This document shows positions 8,667 to 17,011 of a stretch of DNA of 64,000 nt, piece after piece. The stretch is from the NCBI GenBank assembly GCA_004799545.1, contig SSMU01000005.1:310001-374000 (forward strand), in the 5' to 3' direction. This DNA is from Phenylobacterium sp. (GTDB lineage Bacteria; Pseudomonadota; Alphaproteobacteria; Caulobacterales; Caulobacteraceae). The position numbers were made by a program, and so were the translations under genes. Each line of letters begins with the position of its first letter. Positions within the stretch are counted from its first letter, which is position 1. Under the pieces are notes generated by a model. The model did not search any database and had not been told where the DNA came from. It was given only the letters and a program-made list of their open reading frames with translations.

Positions 8667-8810
8667 TTCCCTCCCCTTGATGGGGAGGGACAGACCGCGA
8701 AGCGGTCAGGGTAGGGAAGTCACGATCAAGCTCCGAGTTCGGAGCCTGGCCCACACTTCCCTACCCGTCCGAGGCTTCGCCTCGTCCACCCTCCCCTCCA
8801 GGGGAGGGAA
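8667..8810. repeat. Cloverleaf-like dispersed repeat, copy 1
   Basis: A 144-base element filling the gap between two leftward genes. It contains a chain of perfect hairpins: ccctcccc/ggggaggg (8669-8689), gaccgc/gcggtc (8693-8707), gctccga/cggagc (8730-8745), cgagg/cctcg (about 8770-8784) and ccctcccct/aggggaggg at the end. A longer arm gggtagggaagt (8709-8720) pairs with acttccctaccc (8755-8766). A second copy lies at 43725-43862. Confidence 0.85.
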
Positions 8811-8811
8811 A

Positions 8812-10248
8812 CTACTCCGCGGCCTGCTTCGGCGCGTAGCCGAGGATGGCCTTGGTCTCCAGGAACTCGTGGAAGGCGAAGTCGCCCCACTCGCGCCCGT
8901 TGCCGCTCTTCTTGTAGCCGCCGAACGGCGCGGTCATGTCCGAGCCGCCGTTGATCGAGACCTGGCCGGCGCGGATGCGGCGGGCGATCTTGCGGGCCTG
9001 CTCGAGGTCGGCGCCGTTCACATAGCCGGCGAGGCCGTACTCGGTGTCGTTGCCGATGGCGATCGCCTGGTCGATGGTCTCGTAGGGCAGGATCGCCAGC
9101 ACCGGTCCGAAGATCTCCTCACGGGCGATGGTCATGTCGTTGTTCACGTTGCCGAACACCGTGGGCTTCACATAGTAGCCCTTGTCGAGGCCCTCCGGAC
9201 GGCCCACGCCGCCGGTGACCAGGGTCGCGCCCTCGTCGATGCCCTTCTGGATCAGCGCCTGGATCTTGTTGAACTGCACCTCGGAGACCACCGGGCCCAG
9301 CATGGCGTTGCCGTTGGGATCGCCGACCGTGATCTGCTCGGCGGCTTCCTTCGCCGCCGCCATGGCCTCGGCCATGCGCTTGGTCGGGACGAGCATGCGG
9401 GTCGGCGCGTTACAGGACTGGCCGGAGTTGGTCATCATGTGCTGCACGCCGCGCGCCACGCTCTTGGAGAGCACGTCGTCGTCGAGCACGATGTTGGGGC
9501 TCTTGCCGCCCAGCTCCTGGGCCACGCGCTTGACGCCGGGGGCGGCGTTCTTGGCCACCTCGATGCCGGCCCGGGTGGAGCCGGTGAACGACACCATGTC
9601 CACGTCGGGATGCTCGGAGAGCGCCACGCCCACGCCCGGCCCGTCGCCGTGCACCATGTTGAACACGCCGGCCGGGACACCCGCGGCCTGCATGATCTCC
9701 GCGAAGATGTGACCCGAGAACGGCGCCACTTCCGACGGCTTCAGCACCATGGTGCAGCCGGTGGCGATGGCCGGGGCCACCTTGCAGGCGATCTGGTTCA
9801 GCGGCCAGTTCCAGGGGGTGATGAAGGCGCAGACGCCGATCGGCTCCTTGACGATCATCGTATTGCCGCGGTCTTCCTCGAACTTGAAGTCCTTGAGGAT
9901 CTGGGCGGCGGTGGCCAGGTGGCCCATGCCGGCCGGCACCTGGGCGCGCTGCGCCAGGCTGGCGGGGGCGCCCATCTCCTCGGTCACCGCGGTGACCAGG
10001 TCGCCGAAGCGCTTCTGGTATTCGGCCAGGATGCGGCCCAGGACCTCGATGCGCTCCTCGCGGCTGGTCTGCGACCAGCTGTCGAACGCCGCCTTGGCGG
10101 CCTTCACGGCCTTGTCGACATCCTTGGCGTTGCCGAGGGCGATCTTGCCGCAGACGGCCTCGGTGGCCGGGTTGATCACGTCGAGGGTTTTCTTCTCGGC
10201 GGGCTCCACCCACTGACCGTCGATGTAGAACTTCAGGTACTCGCGCAT
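8812..10248 (-). CDS. NAD(P)-dependent aldehyde dehydrogenase
   Basis: A 478-residue enzyme of the aldehyde dehydrogenase superfamily that oxidises an aldehyde to the acid with NAD(P). Motifs are in order: the substrate/cofactor tunnel ITPWNWPLNQ, the Rossmann turn FTGSTRAGIEV, the general-base glutamate in QELGGKSPNIVLDD, and the catalytic cysteine C279 in NSGQSCNAPTRM. EEIFGPVLAI is close to the C-terminus. The start at 10248 has an AGGAGG site just upstream, better than an earlier in-frame start. The gene sits between an SMP-30 lactonase-like gene and an esterase on the same strand, suggesting a small catabolic set, but the physiological aldehyde is not evident. Confidence 0.93.
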   Translation of the reverse strand: MREYLKFYIDGQWVEPAEKKTLDVINPATEAVCGKIALGNAKDVDKAVKAAKAAFDSWSQTSREERIEVLGRILAEYQKRFGDLVTAVTEEMGAPASLAQRAQVPAGMGHLATAAQILKDFKFEEDRGNTMIVKEPIGVCAFITPWNWPLNQIACKVAPAIATGCTMVLKPSEVAPFSGHIFAEIMQAAGVPAGVFNMVHGDGPGVGVALSEHPDVDMVSFTGSTRAGIEVAKNAAPGVKRVAQELGGKSPNIVLDDDVLSKSVARGVQHMMTNSGQSCNAPTRMLVPTKRMAEAMAAAKEAAEQITVGDPNGNAMLGPVVSEVQFNKIQALIQKGIDEGATLVTGGVGRPEGLDKGYYVKPTVFGNVNNDMTIAREEIFGPVLAILPYETIDQAIAIGNDTEYGLAGYVNGADLEQARKIARRIRAGQVSINGGSDMTAPFGGYKKSGNGREWGDFAFHEFLETKAILGYAPKQAAE

Positions 10249-10398
10249 GGACGTCCTCCTGGACCGTTCGTTGGTTCGTTCGTCTGTGGCCCGCCGGAGC
10301 CGCGCGCCCCGACTTTCAAACACGCATTTTAGTGATCGACGGTAACTTCGGAAGCCCCCCTCGGAGTCTTCTTTGGCCGCCGCACTGGCGATGGCCGC

Positions 10399-11331
10399 CT
10401 ACAGTTGATGCACCAGGGGCTGGCCCGCAACCGGCGAGCGCGCCTTCAGCACGTAATCCGCCCGGATCGAGCCGACATAGAGGTCCTTCAGGTCGGCGCC
10501 GCCCCAGGTGACGTTGGTCGGGTGGTTGATCACACCTCCCGCAGGGTCATGGAAGACCGTGACCACCTTTTGCGACGGCGTGATGGCCACCACCTTGTTG
10601 GCGGCCGGCAGGCAGACCCAGAGGTTGCCCTCCGCGTCCATGCCGACGCCGTCGGTGTAGCCGAGTTCGTTGTGGTCGTGCTGCGGATCGCCCGGCTGCT
10701 GCAGCTTGCCGAGCACCGGGCCGTAGCGCCCGCCGGGCCCGAGCTTACCGCCGGGCAGGATCGGAAAGGCCATCACGTCCGCGCCCGAGGTCTGGGCGCA
10801 ATAGAGCGTCGCCTCGTCGGCCGACAGCGCCATGCCGTTCGGGAACTTCAGCCCCTCGGCCACGACCTCCGACGAGCCGTCGGGGCGCAGCACGAAGATG
10901 AAGCCGTCGGTGCGGCCGTCCAGCGCCTGCGGCCAGGTCTCGGCGTGGGTGGAGTTGGCGCACCAGATGTTCCCGGCGCTGTCCATCACCGGATAGTTGG
11001 ACGAGGTCAGCCGCTTGCCGCCCACCTCGGCGAGCAGGGTCTCGTGCTGGCCGCTCGCCGGATCGAAGCGCTCCAGCGGCCCCGGCTCCCTGTCATAGAT
11101 GCCGAAGTTGGCGATCAGGATGCGGCCCTGGCGGTCCATGTTGAGGCCGTTGGGCGCCCCGCCCTTCGGCCCCAGCCGCTTGAACGACCCGTCGGGGAAG
11201 ATCTCCGCCACCGCCGCCTGGTGGTCGGAGGCGAACACCCGGCCGTCCTTGCCCACCACCACGTCCTCGGGCCGGTCGATGCCGACCGCGATCTTCTCGA
11301 ACGCCTCGGTGGCGATGGGCGTCAGCGGCAT
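10399..11331 (-). CDS. SMP-30/gluconolactonase-family protein
   Basis: A 310-residue six-bladed beta-propeller of the SMP-30/gluconolaconase/LRE-like region family, which hydrolyse lactones using a bound divalent metal. Family marks include RPEDVVVGKDGRVFASDH at the N-terminus, GAPNGLNMDRQGRILIANFG in blade 2, the metal-site asparagine segment LKFPNGMALSADEATLYCA and GYTDGVGMDAEGNLWVC. There is no signal peptide. The start at 11331 follows a GGGGGG-rich ribosome site. It is the first of three leftward genes with an aldehyde dehydrogenase and esterase. A role in opening a sugar or aromatic lactone is a family-based guess. Confidence 0.85.
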   Translation of the reverse strand: MPLTPIATEAFEKIAVGIDRPEDVVVGKDGRVFASDHQAAVAEIFPDGSFKRLGPKGGAPNGLNMDRQGRILIANFGIYDREPGPLERFDPASGQHETLLAEVGGKRLTSSNYPVMDSAGNIWCANSTHAETWPQALDGRTDGFIFVLRPDGSSEVVAEGLKFPNGMALSADEATLYCAQTSGADVMAFPILPGGKLGPGGRYGPVLGKLQQPGDPQHDHNELGYTDGVGMDAEGNLWVCLPAANKVVAITPSQKVVTVFHDPAGGVINHPTNVTWGGADLKDLYVGSIRADYVLKARSPVAGQPLVHQL

Positions 11332-11453
11332 CGGTGGTCCCCCCTTGTTTTCTTGAGGAGAAGCTAGAGCGCGGCTTTCGGCGTTCCACAAGCCGGCTTG
11401 CGGCGCGGGGGCCCCGCCGCTAAAGCCCGGACGACCCTTTTCGGAGAGCCCCA

Positions 11454-11534
11454 ATGCTCGCCCTCGGCGCCATCGCAGTCTTCCTCATCGTCTTCCTGGC
11501 CCTGAACCGCTACGAGTTCGGCCGCTTCGACTAG
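11454..11534 (+). CDS. 26-residue single-span membrane peptide
   Basis: A very short gene with ATG at 11454 preceded by GGAGAG. The peptide is MLALGAIAVFLIVFLALNRY followed by EFGRFD and a stop. Residues 2-17 form one hydrophobic helix, and the short polar tail would face one side of the membrane. It lies in the gap between the divergent SMP-30 gene and the SDR gene, 19 bases before the latter. I do not recognise a named family. Good ribosome site, clean helix and compact placement support it being real, but its length makes this tentative. Confidence 0.5.
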   Translation: MLALGAIAVFLIVFLALNRYEFGRFD

Positions 11535-11553
11535 GCCCTAGGGGACCCCGGCC

Positions 11554-12300
11554 ATGGCGAGCCGCGGCGCGGCGCTGGTCACGGGCGGCGCGCGGCGGAT
11601 TGGCCGGGCGCTGGTCACCGCCGCCGCCGACGCCGGCTATGATGTGGCGATCCATGTCCGTGCGGTGGACGACGATGCCGAGGCCGCCGCCGCGGAGGTC
11701 CGCGCCCGCGGCCGCAAGGCCCAGATCCACGCCTGCGACCTGCGCCGCGAATCCACCACCGTCGCCCTGGTGGGCGAGGTCGAGGCCGAGCTGGGCGCAG
11801 TCACCCTGCTGGTCAACTCGGCCAGCGTCTTCGAGCACGACGAATTCGCGGGCATGAACCGCGCCTCCTGGGACGCGCACATGGAGACCAACCTCCGCGC
11901 GCCCCTGGTGCTGGCCCAGACCTTCGCCCGGCGGCTGCCCGCCGACCGCCAGGGGCTGATCGTCAACCTGCTCGACCAGCGGGTGCTGAACCCGACGCCG
12001 GAGTTCTTCTCCTATTCACTGAGCAAGGCCGCCCTGTGGGACGCCACCCGCATGCTGGCCCAGGCGCTCGGCCCCCGCATCCGGGTCAACGGCATCGGGC
12101 CGGGCCCCACCCTGGCCTCCATCCACCAGGATGAAGCGGCGTTCGCGGCCGAAGCGGCGGCCACCCTGCTGCAGCGGCCGGTGGATCCGGCGGACGTGGC
12201 CCAGGCCTTGCGCTATCTGATCGACGCGACGGCGGTCACCGGCCAGATGATCGCCGTCGATTCCGGCCAGCACCTCGCCTGGCGCAGGGGGACGGCATGA
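11554..12300 (+). CDS. folM: SDR oxidoreductase, pteridine reductase/FolM-like
   Basis: A 248-residue short-chain dehydrogenase. The NADPH-binding turn is TGGARRIGRA, with the arginine after the glycines typical of the PTR1/FolM branch. The classical catalytic serine is replaced by aspartate in NLLDQRV, followed 13 residues later by tyrosine and four later by lysine (YSLSK). This D-Y-K spacing is that of Leishmania pteridine reductase PTR1. It overlaps folB by ATGA, so both should act on pterins. A dihydromonapterin/dihydrofolate reductase (FolM-like) role is therefore likely. The symbol is tentative; another SDR substrate is possible. Confidence 0.75.
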   Translation: MASRGAALVTGGARRIGRALVTAAADAGYDVAIHVRAVDDDAEAAAAEVRARGRKAQIHACDLRRESTTVALVGEVEAELGAVTLLVNSASVFEHDEFAGMNRASWDAHMETNLRAPLVLAQTFARRLPADRQGLIVNLLDQRVLNPTPEFFSYSLSKAALWDATRMLAQALGPRIRVNGIGPGPTLASIHQDEAAFAAEAAATLLQRPVDPADVAQALRYLIDATAVTGQMIAVDSGQHLAWRRGTA

Positions 12301-12701
12301 CCACAGCGCCCCAGCCCGAAGAGAACGCCTCGCCCGCGCCCGCTGGCCGGGTGGTGATGACCAAGGTGTTCGTCACCGGCCTCAACGTGCAAGCCGAGAT
12401 CGGCGTCTACCGCCACGAGATCGGCCGCGTGCAGCCGCTGGTGGTCGACGTGGAGCTGGACGTACCCACCGCCGGGGCCGAGCGGCTGGCCGACACCTTG
12501 AACTACGAGACCATCCTGGCCGCCGCCCAGGCGCTGGCCGCCGAGGGCCACATCGAACTGGTGGAAACCTTCGCCGAGCGCCTGGCCCGCGCCTGCCTGG
12601 CCGACCCCCGCGTGACCCGCGCCCGGGTGCGGGTGGAGAAGCCCCTGGCGCTGGCCCCCCACGCCGTCGGCGCCGGCGTCGAGATCACCCTCGTCCGCTG
12701 A
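12297..12701 (+). CDS. folB: Dihydroneopterin aldolase
   Basis: A 134-residue enzyme of folate synthesis that cleaves 7,8-dihydroneopterin to hydroxymethyl-dihydropterin and glycolaldehyde. Active-site features of FolB are present: the glutamate region LNVQAEIGVYRHEIGRVQPL, the tyrosine in TLNYETIL and the lysine in VRVEKPLALAP. The core is about 115 residues; the first 20 form a Pro/Ala-rich extension, so translation from the internal ATG near 12357 is also possible. I keep 12297 because it overlaps the SDR stop as ATGA. The pairing links the SDR to pterin metabolism. Confidence 0.92.
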   Translation: MTTAPQPEENASPAPAGRVVMTKVFVTGLNVQAEIGVYRHEIGRVQPLVVDVELDVPTAGAERLADTLNYETILAAAQALAAEGHIELVETFAERLARACLADPRVTRARVRVEKPLALAPHAVGAGVEITLVR

Positions 12702-12779
12702 GCGGCGGGGAAACCCTTCCAAACTGTAACTGGCGCGGCCGCGCGGTTACGTCATCATGGCCGGCAGGAGGGCGTCTCC

Positions 12780-13172
12780 ATGACCGACTTCAACACCACA
12801 GCCACCGAGGACAAGACCCTGCCGGTGGTGGTCTATGTGCTCTACTTCCTGGGCCTCTTCCATGGGCTGACCATGATCATCGGCCTGATCATCGCCTACG
12901 CCAGCCGCGACAACGCGGGGCCGCGGATGGCCAGCCACTACACCTGGCTGATCCGCACCTTCTGGGTTGGGATCGGGGCCTTCGTGGCCGGCAGCCTGCT
13001 GCTGATGGTCGGCATCCCCTTGAGCTTCATCCTGATCGGCATCCCGATGGTGGCGCTCGGCGGCTTCCTGATGGCCGTGGCCTGGGTCTGGTGCGCCGTC
13101 CGCCTGGTGCTGGGCGCCATCTACCTGAGCCGCGACGAGGCCTATCCGCGCCCCTATGCGGTGATCGCCTAG
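12780..13172 (+). CDS. DUF4870-type small membrane protein
   Basis: A 130-residue inner-membrane protein with three hydrophobic helices: about residues 16-40 (VVYVLYFLGLFHGLTMIIGLI), 57-80 and 82-108. The layout (short polar N-terminus, YASRD loop, HYTWLIRTFWVG at the second helix) matches the DUF4870/YtkA-like transmembrane family often found in Caulobacterales. AGGAGGG lies upstream of the ATG at 12780. The function is unknown. It is followed 9 bases later by a methyltransferase-like membrane gene, and the two may be cotranscribed. Confidence 0.75.
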   Translation: MTDFNTTATEDKTLPVVVYVLYFLGLFHGLTMIIGLIIAYASRDNAGPRMASHYTWLIRTFWVGIGAFVAGSLLLMVGIPLSFILIGIPMVALGGFLMAVAWVWCAVRLVLGAIYLSRDEAYPRPYAVIA

Positions 13173-13181
13173 CCCGCCGCC

Positions 13182-13874
13182 ATGTCCGCGGCCCGGCTGG
13201 TCCTGCTGCTGCTGGTCGAGATCGTCCTGATGCTGGTCGTCATGGCCGCCGTGCTGTTCGGCGGCGCGGGGACCTGGGACTGGCCGGGCGGCTGGGCCTT
13301 CATCAGCCTGTTCGGCCTGCTCAGCGTGGTGATCAGCCTCTGGCTGCTGGCGGTCGATCCGGCCCTCCTGGCCGAGCGGATGAAGCCGCCGGTGCGCCAG
13401 GGGCAGAAGCCCTGGGACCGCATCTTCCTGCTGGTCATCGGCGTCGGCTTCCTGGGCTGGCTCGCCCTGATCGGCGTCGACGCGAGGCGCATGGGCTGGT
13501 CGCACCTGCCGCCGGCTGGCCAGGCGGTGGGCGCGGGGCTCATGGTGCTCAGCTACCTCGGCATCGCCTGGGTCTACCGCACCAACAGCTTCGCCTCGCC
13601 GGTGATCCGCCTGCAGGCCGAGCGCCACCAGACCGTGGCCAGCACCGGCCCCTACGCCTTCGTGCGCCACCCGATGTACGCCTTCGCTCTGTTGATCTTC
13701 GTGGGCGCGCCGCTGCTGGCGGGCTCGCTCTGGGGCCTCACGGTCGTGCCCCTGGCGGCCATCGCCATCGGCGTGCGCGCCGTGGGCGAAGAGCGCATGC
13801 TCAAGGCCGAGCTGCCGGGCTATGAGGCCTACGCCCGGCGCATCCGTTGGCGGTTCGCGCCGGGCGTCTGGTAG
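13182..13874 (+). CDS. Isoprenylcysteine/phospholipid methyltransferase-like membrane protein
   Basis: A 230-residue integral membrane protein of the ICMT/PEMT superfamily, which methylates lipid-linked or small substrates using S-adenosylmethionine. About five or six hydrophobic helices are visible. The C-terminal signature STGPYAFVRHPMYAFALLIF, followed by EERMLKAELPGYEAYARRIR, is the family's cofactor and active-site block. Bacterial members of this type have been linked to methylation of lipids, isoprenoids or metals, but the substrate is not known here. It converges with ilvE, 3 bases apart. Confidence 0.82.
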   Translation: MSAARLVLLLLVEIVLMLVVMAAVLFGGAGTWDWPGGWAFISLFGLLSVVISLWLLAVDPALLAERMKPPVRQGQKPWDRIFLLVIGVGFLGWLALIGVDARRMGWSHLPPAGQAVGAGLMVLSYLGIAWVYRTNSFASPVIRLQAERHQTVASTGPYAFVRHPMYAFALLIFVGAPLLAGSLWGLTVVPLAAIAIGVRAVGEERMLKAELPGYEAYARRIRWRFAPGVW

Positions 13875-13877
13875 GGC

Positions 13878-14765
13878 CTAGGCCGATACCAGTTCGCGCC
13901 GCACCATCTTGGCGTAGTCGTCCATCAGGCTGAGCGAGATGTTGCCCGGCCGGAACCGGTACTCGCCGATCTCCGCCACCGGCGTCACTTCGGCCGCCGT
14001 GCCGGTCACGAAGCACTCGGAGAAGTCCGCGAGCTCCTCGGGGCGGATGTGCCGCTCGATGACCTCGAAGCCCTTCTCCCGCGCCAGCTTGATCACCGAC
14101 TGCCGGGTGATGCCGTTCAGGAAGCAGTCGGGCGTCGGCGTGTGGATCACCCCGTCCTGTACGAAGAACACGTTGGAGCCGGTGCTCTCGGCGATGTAGC
14201 CGCGCCAGTCGAGCATCATGGCGTCGGTGAAGCCCTCCTTCTCCGCGGCGTGCTTGGAGAGGGTGCAGATCATGTAGAGGCCCGACGCCTTGGCGTGCAC
14301 CGGCTCGGTCTCCGGCGACGGCCGCTTGTACTTCGCCCAGGTCAGCCGGATGCCCTTGGCCTTCTCCTCGGGCTTGAAGTAGCTCGGCCAGTCCCACACC
14401 GCGATCGACACATGGATCTTGGTGTTCTGCGCCGAGACCCCGATCATCTCGGAGCCACGCCAGGCCAGCGGGCGCAGGTAGGCGTCGGTCAGGCCGTTCT
14501 TCGCGCAGGTGTCCTTGCACGCCTGGTCGATCTCGGCCACGGTGAAGGGGATCTGCATGTCCAGGATCTCGGCGGACTTGAACAGACGCTCGGTATGCGC
14601 CGTCAGCTCGAAGATCTCCCCGCCATACATCCGCTCGCCTTCGAACACGGCCGACGCATAGTGCAGGCCGTGGGTCAGTACGTGCACCTTCGCCTCGCGC
14701 CAGGGCACGAACTGGCCATCCAGCCAGATCCAACCGTCGCGGTCGTCGAAGGGAACGATAGACAT
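13878..14765 (-). CDS. ilvE: Branched-chain amino acid aminotransferase
   Basis: A 295-residue class IV PLP aminotransferase catalysing the last step of Leu, Ile and Val synthesis. It has the N-terminal VHVLTHGLHYASAVFEGER signature of branched-chain aminotransferases, the PLP-binding lysine in VHAKASGLYM, the DWRGYIAESTGSNVFFVQ strand, and the phosphate-site GITRQSVIKLA and FVTGTAAEVTPV. The fold class also includes D-amino acid transaminase and ADC lyase, but the FEG...RxY pattern favours IlvE. A strong AGGAGG site precedes the ATG at 14765. It is divergent from the two-component genes. Confidence 0.93.
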   Translation of the reverse strand: MSIVPFDDRDGWIWLDGQFVPWREAKVHVLTHGLHYASAVFEGERMYGGEIFELTAHTERLFKSAEILDMQIPFTVAEIDQACKDTCAKNGLTDAYLRPLAWRGSEMIGVSAQNTKIHVSIAVWDWPSYFKPEEKAKGIRLTWAKYKRPSPETEPVHAKASGLYMICTLSKHAAEKEGFTDAMMLDWRGYIAESTGSNVFFVQDGVIHTPTPDCFLNGITRQSVIKLAREKGFEVIERHIRPEELADFSECFVTGTAAEVTPVAEIGEYRFRPGNISLSLMDDYAKMVRRELVSA

Positions 14766-14848
14766 GAGGGAGCGACCTCCTTTCCAATTGGGTCTCTTGA
14801 AACGCCCACGGGCGCCCGCGTCAAACGAAATGGGCTGAGGGCCTGCGC

Positions 14849-15559
14849 ATGACCCTGACCGACGCCAGCGCCCGTGGCCGCCACCTGCTGATCGTCGACG
14901 ACGACGACCGGATCCGCGAATTGCTCAAGGAATACTTGGCCCGCGCCGGCTTCCGGGTGACCGCGGCCTCCGGCGGCGCGCCGGCCCGCAAGCTGATCCA
15001 GAGCCTGTCCTTCGACCTCGCCGTGCTCGACGTGATGATGCCCGGCGAAGACGGCTTCGCGCTCACCCGCTGGCTGCGCGAGCAGCGCGGCCCGGCCGGC
15101 CGCACGCCGGTGCTGATGCTCACCGCCCGCAGCGAGCCCGGCGACCGGATCGAGGGCCTGAAGCTGGGCGCCGACGACTACCTGCCCAAGCCCTTCGAGC
15201 CCGAGGAGCTGCTGCTGCGCATCGAGGCGATCCTTAGGCGGGCCCACGACCGCCCGGCCAGCGCCGGCGGACCGCTGTCGCTCGGCCGCTGCCAGTTCGA
15301 GCCCGATCGCGGCGAACTCACCTGCGACGGCGATCCGGTGCGGCTGACCGAGGCCGAGGTCGCCCTGCTGCGCCAGCTCGCCCGCACCCCGCACGAGCCG
15401 GTCGACCGGCTGGAGCTGGCCCGCGGCTCGGTCGATCCCTCCGGCCGCGCCGTCGACGTCCAGGTCACCCGCCTGCGCCGCAAGATCGAGGACGACCACA
15501 AGACGCCGCGCTACCTGCAGACCGTCCGCGGCGTGGGCTACATGCTGGCGCCGGACTGA
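14849..15559 (+). CDS. OmpR-family response regulator
   Basis: A 236-residue regulator with an N-terminal receiver and a C-terminal winged helix. The acidic pocket is IVDDDDR, the phosphorylation site is D61 in AVLDVMMPGEDGF, and the conserved lysine is in DDYLPKPFEPEEL. The DNA-binding domain ends with the typical VDVQVTRLRRKIEDD and VRGVGYML. Its sequence is like the PetR/OmpR subgroup of alphaproteobacteria. The stop overlaps the kinase start in TGATG, so the pair is co-translated. The targets are not visible; a link to the pet genes at 31.7-34.4 kb is not supported by position. Confidence 0.93.
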   Translation: MTLTDASARGRHLLIVDDDDRIRELLKEYLARAGFRVTAASGGAPARKLIQSLSFDLAVLDVMMPGEDGFALTRWLREQRGPAGRTPVLMLTARSEPGDRIEGLKLGADDYLPKPFEPEELLLRIEAILRRAHDRPASAGGPLSLGRCQFEPDRGELTCDGDPVRLTEAEVALLRQLARTPHEPVDRLELARGSVDPSGRAVDVQVTRLRRKIEDDHKTPRYLQTVRGVGYMLAPD

Positions 15560-16917
15560 TGCGCTTCTCGCCGCGCATCGTCGGACGCTGGATGAAGCGC
15601 CGGCTGCCGACCACCCTGTTCGGCCGGTCCCTGCTGATCATCGTCCTGCCGATCGCCCTGATGCAGATCGCGGTGACCTACGTCTTCTTCGACGCCCACT
15701 GGAAGACGGTCACCAGCCGCCTCTCGGAGGGCCTGGCCGGCGACATCGCCTGGGCCGTGGAGAGCTACAAGGAGGACCCCAGCCCCGGCGCCTTCGCCAA
15801 GATCTCCCAGCGGGCGCAGGAGTCCATGTCGCTCTCCATCGCCCTGCAGAAGGGGCGCAAGCTGCCGGTCACCCGCCGCGACATCCCCGTCTTCAGCGAG
15901 CCCTTCCACGCCCCCATCGACCGCTCCCTGCAGCTGGCGCTCTCCGACCGGCTGGACGATCCCTTCTGGTTCGACACCACCCGCTACCCGGCCTACGTCG
16001 ACATCCGCGTGGCGGCGCCCGGCGGCGTGCTGCGCTTTCTCGCGCCGCGCGACCGGGCCTTCGCCACCCAGGGCCACATCTTCGTGCTCTGGATGACCGT
16101 CGCCACCGTCCTGCTCACCGCCATCGCCATCCTGTTCATCCGCAACCAGGTGCGCGCCATCGAGCGGCTGGCCAACGCCGCCGAGGCCTTCGGGCGCGGC
16201 GGCGACGCCTCGACCTTCAAGCCGCACGGCGCGCGCGAGGTGCGCCGCGCCGCCACCGCCTTCCTGGCCATGCGCTCGCGCATCCAGCGCCACATCGAGC
16301 AGCGCACCAACCTGCTGGCCTCGGTCAGCCACGACCTGCGCACCCCGCTCACCCGGCTGAAACTCGCCCTGGCGCTCGCCGAGCCCTCCAAGCGCACCGC
16401 CGAGATGAAGGGCGACGTGGCCGAGATGGAGCACATGATCGACGAGTACCTGGCCTTCGCCCGCGGCGAGGGCGGCGAGGCCGTGGAGATCGTCCGGCTG
16501 CGCGACCTGATCGAGGAGGTCAGCGAGGGTGCGGTGCGGGCCGGCGCCCAGGTCAGCGTCGAGGCCGATCCGGAGCTGATCGCCGAGGTGCGGCCCAATG
16601 CGCTGAAGCGGGCGCTCGCCAACCTGGTGATGAACGCCGCCGTGCACGGCGAGCACGTCACCGTCGCCGCCCAGCCGCGGCCGCAGGGCGGGGTGGAGAT
16701 CCTGGTCGATGATGACGGCCCCGGCATTCCGGAGGACCGCTACGAGGAGGCCTTCAAGGCGTTCGGCCGGCTCGACGAGGCGCGCAACCAGAACGTCAAG
16801 GGCGTGGGCCTGGGCCTGGCCATCGCCCGCGACGTCGCCCGCGGCCACGGCGGCGACATCACCCTCGACCGTTCGCCGCTGGGCGGCCTGCGCGCCGTGA
16901 TCCGGCTGCCAGGTTAA
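15559..16917 (+). CDS. EnvZ-type sensor histidine kinase
   Basis: A 452-residue inner-membrane kinase partnered with the preceding regulator. Two membrane helices, near residues 22-44 and 178-200, bracket a periplasmic sensor domain of about 130 residues. A HAMP linker follows (RNQVRAIERLANAAEAFGRG). The phosphorylated histidine is H258 in SVSHDLRTPLTRL. The ATP lid has the N box (NLVMNAAVHG), G1 (DDDGPGIPED) and G2 (GVGLGLAIARDV). The closest well-studied type is EnvZ, so an osmotic, envelope or membrane cue is plausible, but the signal is unknown. Confidence 0.93.
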   Translation: MRFSPRIVGRWMKRRLPTTLFGRSLLIIVLPIALMQIAVTYVFFDAHWKTVTSRLSEGLAGDIAWAVESYKEDPSPGAFAKISQRAQESMSLSIALQKGRKLPVTRRDIPVFSEPFHAPIDRSLQLALSDRLDDPFWFDTTRYPAYVDIRVAAPGGVLRFLAPRDRAFATQGHIFVLWMTVATVLLTAIAILFIRNQVRAIERLANAAEAFGRGGDASTFKPHGAREVRRAATAFLAMRSRIQRHIEQRTNLLASVSHDLRTPLTRLKLALALAEPSKRTAEMKGDVAEMEHMIDEYLAFARGEGGEAVEIVRLRDLIEEVSEGAVRAGAQVSVEADPELIAEVRPNALKRALANLVMNAAVHGEHVTVAAQPRPQGGVEILVDDDGPGIPEDRYEEAFKAFGRLDEARNQNVKGVGLGLAIARDVARGHGGDITLDRSPLGGLRAVIRLPG

Positions 16918-17011
16918 ACATCGTTCATCCGCATCCGATCCCGGCCGCTACGGCGACTAGGGGGCGAAGAACGGGACCGGGCGGCGGCCGTTCGCGCGGA
17001 GGTTTTCCGAG

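Noticed and set aside
10265..10285. Short gttcgtt direct repeats upstream of the aldehyde dehydrogenase gene
   Set aside because: Only two or three imperfect 7-base copies; too little to call a regulatory site or repeat array.
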